From: Schizochytrium sp. CCTCC M209059
Lineage: Eukaryota; Sar; Bigyra; Thraustochytrida; Thraustochytriidae
Assembly: GCA_000818945.1 (NCBI GenBank)
Contig: KN805379.1
Location: forward strand, 627,756 to 691,755
DNA: 64,000 bases
Reading direction: 5' to 3'
The position numbers and the translations under genes were made by a program. A model generated the notes under the pieces. It made no database searches. It worked only from the letters and a program-made list of their open reading frames with translations, and was not told the DNA's origin. This document shows positions 58,101 to 64,000 of the stretch, one piece after another. Within the stretch, counting starts at the first letter, position 1. Every line of letters starts with the position of its first letter.

Positions 58101-61100
58101 TTGGGCAGTTTGTCGCGCGTGACGTTGCGTGTCCCCACAATGTGAAGTTGCAGTTCTGGTTTAGAAAGAATCTCGCGGCTGACAAAGGTCTCGATGGCAG
58201 GCACACGAGTTCCGTCGCGCGAACTCCGCCATTGAATGAGCGAGGATCCTTGGTTCGCCTTGAATCCAATGATCGAACCGCTCCAATCCGGCTTGAGCGT
58301 CTTATATACGGTGCGGGTTCGACCCAACTTCTTCTCCACGGGTTTGCTTCTCGGCACGGTGACGAGGGACACGTGAACCATGGGGTCAGATGTTCCCGTG
58401 CTATCCATGGCAATGAGGTTGCGCCCGGCAATCACGGTGACCAAGAGTCTGGCCTTTGTATCTTCCTCGCCCACGCCAGATTTTTGTAAAAGCTTCGATG
58501 CGAAGCGACCATAGGTTCTGTCCGAGTGTTGTTTGATAATGTAGATGAGCATCACCAGCGGGAAGACCGCCAGGACACGAGACGTCCAGAACTCCAGAAC
58601 GCAAGAGAGAACGAGGATCGCGAGACTAAGAGCGCTGGTGGGTGGGTTTTTCCAGTTGAGCACATAGTTCATTGTGCCGAAGACACTCATGACACCTTTG
58701 AAAATGGTCTCGGAGCGCTGCATTTCATGTCGCATGTTCGCGACAGAAAATGCTTTGGTGCTGTGCTTACTTGGATTAGCGTGCGTGGAGAGACTTCCAT
58801 TGAGCAGATTCTCCTGGAAGTGCATTGCCAGACGCAGACTGCCTTGCTTCTTATCCTTGCCATCCTTGATGACGAGCTTAATGGGCTCGAGGTGAGCCGG
58901 CTCGGCCAGATGCGGGTGATTGAACACCGCGCTGGCTTCGAGTTCGATGAGATCATTGAGACCTACCGAAGCGCTGCCCATGAGTTTGAGCGGTCGCGAG
59001 TTGGTGTTGAGACCTTGCACAGGCACATTCCAGACTTCGATCTTGATGGGCGTGAACATGTCGCGAACGGGAAAGCGAAAGTAGCAGTCGTCAGGGTCAA
59101 AGGTGACGTTGACGACGCCCGGAAAGGTCTGCGTGAGCATCTGCTTCTCGCCGTACTTGACAACGCAGCGGAGATTATAGTTAAAGTCGTTTGTGTCCAT
59201 TTTCAGCTTGAGCAAGCTCATCTCTACCGTCCCCAGCGTCGGCTGAAGAAATTCCATGACGTTAACAAGACGAACGGAGAGGTGAATCTCGGCTTCATCG
59301 ACGCTGAGACGCGCAAAGTCCTCGCGGTGCATCGAACCGGCGGCGGGTCGGCTCCGCTCCATGCGCGAGCGATAGTCATCAGAGATAAAGTCGAGCATGA
59401 ACCAGCCTTGAATGGCTGCATCTGGTTGCTTGCGGATCTCCTCCAAAGGATAGCTAAAGTGCGCGATGGGCTCGCCAGTGTTCTCGAGACACACGAATAA
59501 GTGGAGACTCTCTTGCAGCTCGAATGGGTCGAGCGATGAAAAGTAGAGCTCCTCGTGGACGACTACATGGCCGTGAAACATTTTGCAGAGGCTGGTCTCC
59601 TTTTGATTGGAGGCCACAATGGCGCGAATGAATATATTGCGGTGCGTGGTTTGGCGGGAGGACTCGTCGAGTCCTTTCGCCCGATTGATGCGCACAAGAA
59701 GCTTTTCTCGGGGCATGAGGCGCGTTTCTGCGATGGGATGCAACTCGATGGCGAGGCGGAGTCGAGGCGTGAGCTTTCGTGAACTCTTGTCGCGGCGCTG
59801 ACTCCGGCCCGAACTGCCCGTTCCGTTCTCGGAGAATGAGTTTTTAAAGGTCGGCGCGGGACTCGAAGGTGTGGCGTTTGGTTGATCAAGCTCAAACCAT
59901 GCGTGCACCTGCTTGCCGTCTCGATCGATATAGCCCATCTTATCCATAAGAAAGCCAACATCGATGGTGGTGAGCGCAATGACGCGTCCCCCGAGCTTGT
60001 CGTTGCCCGCTTCCGTTTTGGCGGACCCCGTACGCTCACGTTCACCAGTGGTTCCTCCAGATGCCGGCGTACGCACAGTCAAGAGAATACGGTCCTGGCG
60101 GCAGAGCCCAAGTGCACCCGGTACAGCAGACTTGGAGAACTCAAAGCGCTCCTTGTAAACTGGATTGGACGTTCCCTTGATCAACTTGGTGCGCTTGGTC
60201 TCTTCCTGGCCGCAAGTGATGGTCACAAAGGTAGGATTTGAGCCGTCGCCTACGCCATCTTCACCCAGACCGCTGGCGCCAATGACGTGGATACGCATCT
60301 TGAAGAACCAAACTCTACCATTGTATGATTTGTACTGAGCCTGTTTCGACTGCGCTACCGTGTCGAGAACGTCGCGCGTGGATGATCCCATGTGAAACAG
60401 GCGCCTGCGAGGGTCCTGTAGGTTGCTAATCGGCCGTTCGACGGTCGGATTCGAGACCGAAAAGGTAATGTGAACTTGGATCTCGCCAAGATTTTGCATT
60501 GCTTGGTCGCGGATCTGACTCGACAGGGTCTCATTGCTCTTGTTGTACTTGGGAATGCTCTTTTTTAGCTTGAGTGAGTACCACTCGGGCCCGCTCTCGC
60601 AGCCTAGAAAGCTCCAAAAGGGAATTGCGACGTAGCCGAGATCGTCGTCGCGCAAGAGCCTGTCATGGTCTTTGACGGCAATGATGATCTCATCCGTCTC
60701 TGTAATAATTTCTTGTCCTTTGCCAAACTCGAACGTGCGCTTCCACACAGGGTTAAGGGTCCGCTTTTGAATGCCCGTGCGCATAGAAGTGTTGCGCACA
60801 GTAACAATAGCGTACGGATCACTTTTGCCATTTGCATCCGCGGCGATAATGTTTCGGGCTTGAATCACTTCCACGTGCAAAATAGTGTGCGCCGTTGCGT
60901 ACCGGGCAGATCGCGTACCGTATTGTTCCAGGCTCTCCTCCAGCTGCGAGTCGTGCGAAAGCATATGCATCACAGACCCCTTGAGGTTCAGTTCTCGTGT
61001 AGGGAGCCTTGCAATCTTTTCAAAGTCCTTGAGGGTGTCTTCCTCCGCAGTGCCGGCAAAATAGGAGAGTCGAATCTTGATTTCACCACGAACCGTCGTC

Positions 61101-63237
61101 ATTCCAGGGCTGCATTGCAGCGAGAACCATTTCGGCTTCGTGTTGACAATCTGCGCATTGATCGACTGAAAACGTCGGAAGCGAGCGTGGACTTTTCTTG
61201 GTTTTGTCGAGCCGTTGGCTCCATCTTTCGGAGAAGTCTTTGTAATCGAGCCAAGATTGAAAAGTGACCGCGTTGACCGATGCGACTTGAGCGATCGACC
61301 TGAACCCGATGAAAAGACTGAGCGTGGACTGTCGGGTTTGACGGGTGGTGGTGAGGGGAGATTGCCCGAGTTTGGTTCGTTTCTTTTGCCTTCCTGGCCC
61401 TCATTTCGGAGTCGCGCGGCAAGGCGCGCACCAGGCAAAGCTGTGGGGATGGGTTGCTGGGTCTCCGAGGAATTTAATTGATGACGGCTCTCGGAGCCCT
61501 GGTCGCTATCCTCGTTGGAGTCATAGGCGTCCCCCTCTTCTTCTTCGACATCGTCATCGACATCATCATCATCGTCGTCATCATCATCATCATCATCATC
61601 GCTACTGTCGTTGATCTCATCTTCGTACTCGTCTTCTTCGTTATGATGATGCGACACAATTGCCCAGAGTGGCAGTTCGATGCGTCCAAGATCGTCGTCG
61701 AAGCCGACAACGTCGTGATCTTTAACAATAATTGTGACGAGGTCATCCAAAGAAATAAGTTCTTTTGCGTTCTCATCGCCTCCGAAAACAAATGTCTCGC
61801 CCCAAAAGGGCGTTAGACTTTTGGAGACCACCTTGGTCTTGCGTTTTGCATTCTTGAGACGGATGACGCAGTATGGGTCAGATAAGCCGTTCATGTCAGC
61901 CGCGAGAAGGCCGCGACCTTCAATAATCTCGAGGAGGAGCGCGGGCCGCCGACTTCCAGCAATCCGTGCAGGGGGTGTAGAAAAGCCTTCGATGCTTCCC
62001 AGAGAACTGAGTCTTCCTCTCTCGCTCGCAGCGTCTATCGTGGAAGGCGGCCCAAGGACGACATGTTCGCTCTTTTGATGCGTCAAATCATCCGAGATGA
62101 CGAGATTTCGCGTTCGTGGGCCATCGAGAGCCATCGAGGGCGCCTGAAAGACCAGAGTATCTGCTTCTTCGTCGATTTGGTCAATTTCGTCATCCATTAG
62201 TGGATAATCCCGCCATTCGCCCTCAAGAATAACACCTGGGGAATCGAGATCAAGGCCCGACGCAGTAGCTCCAGACCGGACAAGCGCCTCTTGCGTCTTG
62301 TGAGGCCTCGAAAGAGCGCCTTTTAATCGCGAGAACTTTGGTGAATGTAGAACGGGAATGGGAATCGAGAGACCAGCAAGGCTCTTGCTCGACCTGGATG
62401 AGCGACGTGATCGCTGCGACTGCCCAGAGAGCGGCTCCTCGAGATTCGCCCCTTCATCGAGATGGCGCGGCTCGAGCGGGGAGAGCGCCTCTTCCGCGAC
62501 GTCTCGGACCCAATACATGCTCAGACAGATTTCCCCTTGCGCTGTTTTCATTCTTTCGTAAGGGGCCAAAGGGAACCAAACCTTGCTATCGACAGTGCCG
62601 AGCTCGGAGACAGAGCGCACGGCGATGGAGATAACTCCAACGGGAGCCGAAAAGGAAAGTCTGTGCGTTTGCTGTTTAACGCGGACAACGAGAAGATCTT
62701 CGAAACTAAGTTGCGAGGGGCGTGATAAAGGCCAATCTCGAAAGGTTTGACCTACAAATGTCACGACGCCATCCCCTGTGTTTCAAGTGAGTTTAGTTTG
62801 TCAGTCTCTCAAGCCCACGTCTTGCATAGTGCGCAAAAACGACGCTGCTAGATTGGGTGTATCTGATCGATTCTTTACTCTTTGAAACACCACGCGAAAA
62901 GTAGAAACGTACCGCTTTCTTCCTCGACGACCTTGCTTACCGCCGTCCTGTGCAGTGCACTGTTCAGGGAGAGTTTGCAAAAGACTTGACGCCCGACCAG
63001 TTCGTTATTTAGGCCACGTAGACCGCGCAAGCGCACGACGAGGCGCCAGCGGCTCTGCGGAGGCTGTAGAGAGTCCGTCGTTGGTCTATAAGTTTGCTCG
63101 AAGTTTTCGTCACCCTCGAGGTCCTCTTCGTTGTCGTCCTCCCCCTCGTCCTCTGCACGTTGATGGCTCTTAGCCTCGGATTCTGATGCCGTAGACATTG
63201 CCGTCGCTGCCGCCGCCGCAAAGCCTTCGCCCAACAT
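55121..63237 (-). CDS. Giant multi-C2 membrane protein with two membrane hairpins and C-terminal PH-like domain (two exons)
   Basis: Exon 1 is 63237-62913, exon 2 62751-55121; joined they give 2,651 residues. The long exon-2 frame has no ATG at its 5' end, and splicing at 62752-62912 restores the first C2 domain. C2 domains at roughly 70-190, 375-480 (GLLAADMNGLSDPY), 730-835 (NIIAADANGKSDPY), 920-1040, 1120-1230 and 1280-1390; the second and third keep the Ca-binding Asp loops. A hydrophobic hairpin follows (about 1475-1515, LAILVLSCVLEFW). More C2-like segments, some interrupted by Ser/acidic inserts, span 1540-2140. A second hairpin (about 2340-2385, TAALLVLFILVPSRYIVLFV) resembles the MCTP C-terminal membrane module. 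A PH-like domain (about 2480-2640) ends the protein. MCTP-like proteins tether membranes and bind lipids in a Ca-dependent way; a contact-site role is inference. Confidence 0.82.
62752..62912 (-). other. Spliceosomal intron (161 bp, GT-AG) in the C2 gene
   Basis: On the minus strand the donor reads AGCG|GTACGT and the acceptor TTTGTAG|GTCAAACC. Removal joins the split Gly codon (G + GT) so that EEES is followed by GQTFRDW in frame. Read-through would give stops and a truncated first C2 domain. This is the only intron supported in the window. Confidence 0.85.
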
Positions 63238-64000
63238 GCTGCAGCCCAGGTCTTGCGCGCGACCGCGGCCGCGGTAAGCGCTCGAGACCGGTCGAGCGAG
63301 TTGACGCTCGCTCGCTCGCTCGCAAACACGTAGGAAATGAGTTGAACGAACCCCAGCAATCAATGCCAAGCAAGCCAGCAAGCAAGCCAGCAAGCAAGCC
63401 GAGCGAGCACGGCCGGCCGCCCTCGCGAGCGAGCGATGGACCCGGGGCTTCCCGCCTTTTGGCCCCGTCCCTCGGGGCGTGCGCCCGGCCTCGCACACGG
63501 AAAGAGTTTTGCAGTTCCGCGCGGACGACTCCTCCTGCTCAAGCTGCCCGCCCACCCGCCTCGGATTTGAAAACAGCCTGCCTCAGACTAGGCCTAGGCC
63601 CTAGATTTTAGAAACCCAAAAAGAGAAAAGAAAAGAGACGGGAGAGGAAAGAAAAGAAAAGGAAAGAAAAGGAAAGGAAGCAGGAAACAATCGAAAGCAG
63701 CCTAGCCTCCTAACCCGCATGCTTGTCAGAGTTGGTTTGAATCGCTTGAATGTGTAGCATGAAAAGAGGGAAAGGGAAGAGAGAGCAGCCTGACAACAGG
63801 GCGAAACCGCGCGAAACCCAACGCCCGTAACCGCTCGCCCGCTCGCTCGAGTCGAGTTGAGTCGAGTAGGACGAGTCGATAACAGACACAGGCAGTCGTC
63901 GGCAAGGCGGGAGAAAGCAAAAGCCAACGACGAGGGCGCAGAGCGCGGCGCCGAGAACGAGGCCCGGAGGCCTCGACGGCAGCGCGTAGCAGACGCCGGA
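63238..64000. other. GC-rich promoter/5' region of the C2 gene
   Basis: 763 bases to the window end. Contains GCTC (about 63306-63325) and AGCAAGCC (about 63368-63400) short arrays, a GACTAGGCCTAGGCCCTAG cluster (about 63587-63605) and a purine-rich AAAGAAAAGG stretch (about 63620-63690). No gene start could be supported before the window ends. Confidence 0.4.

Overview
This is a eukaryotic nuclear contig from a GC-rich, intron-poor genome. Most host genes are single long ORFs of 350 to 2,350 codons, separated by GC-rich, microsatellite-laden intergenic DNA. The gene content is that of a free-living heterokont-type protist: mitochondrial enzymes with presequences, UFM1 and N-degron machinery, a p115/Uso1 Golgi tether, a Roco GTPase and multi-C2 membrane proteins. 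A stramenopile, perhaps a thraustochytrid, fits best, but that is an impression and not a database result. Only one spliceosomal intron could be demonstrated (62752-62912, in the giant C2 gene).

Layout. 1-4.6 kb: 3' part of a Roco GTPase ending in a TIR domain, then a DH-PH RhoGEF with a C-terminal membrane anchor. 5.3-9.4 kb: two tail-to-tail paralogues of a secreted 2-oxoglutarate/Fe(II) prolyl-hydroxylase-like enzyme, each ending in a VHL beta-domain-like module. 10-13.1 kb: a poly-Gln/SH3b-like protein and pyruvate dehydrogenase E1-alpha. 13.1-15.7 kb: repeat-rich spacer with a 223-base N gap. 15.7-24.7 kb: NOP56, a PPM1G-like PP2C phosphatase and an EcsC-like membrane protein. 24.8-35.7 kb: a giant UBR-box/RING E3 ligase, a UFSP2-like protease and an SLC35A-type nucleotide-sugar transporter. 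37.6-39.4 kb: a second, divergent PP2C. 39.5-45.2 kb: a DNA transposon. 45.8-54.6 kb: glutaryl-CoA dehydrogenase, bacterial-type TrpRS and p115/Uso1. 55.1-63.2 kb: a 2,651-residue multi-C2, two-hairpin, PH-like membrane protein.

The most unusual object is the transposon at about 39536-45157. A 17-bp perfect inverted repeat bounds two convergent genes. One is a DDE transposase of the Harbinger/ISL2EU type with a THAP-like N-terminus and 14 identical 42-bp coding repeats. The other is a FEN1/XPG-type nuclease joined to a SAP-like segment and a SWIM zinc finger. ISL2EU elements are known to carry a SWIM/YqaJ nuclease as second gene; here a structure-specific FEN1-family nuclease appears to take that place. 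Both genes carry one apparent single-base frameshift and the nuclease also lacks its first catalytic Asp, so this copy is probably dead unless the indels are sequencing errors.

The host genes are not an operon or pathway cluster. They alternate in head-to-head pairs sharing GC-rich putative promoters (9404-9960, 13145-15750, 31804-32397, 35701-37597, 47062-48516) and tail-to-tail pairs with very short spacers (44 bp at 24713-24756). No tRNA, rRNA or CRISPR was recognised. All family assignments are from reading the sequence by eye.
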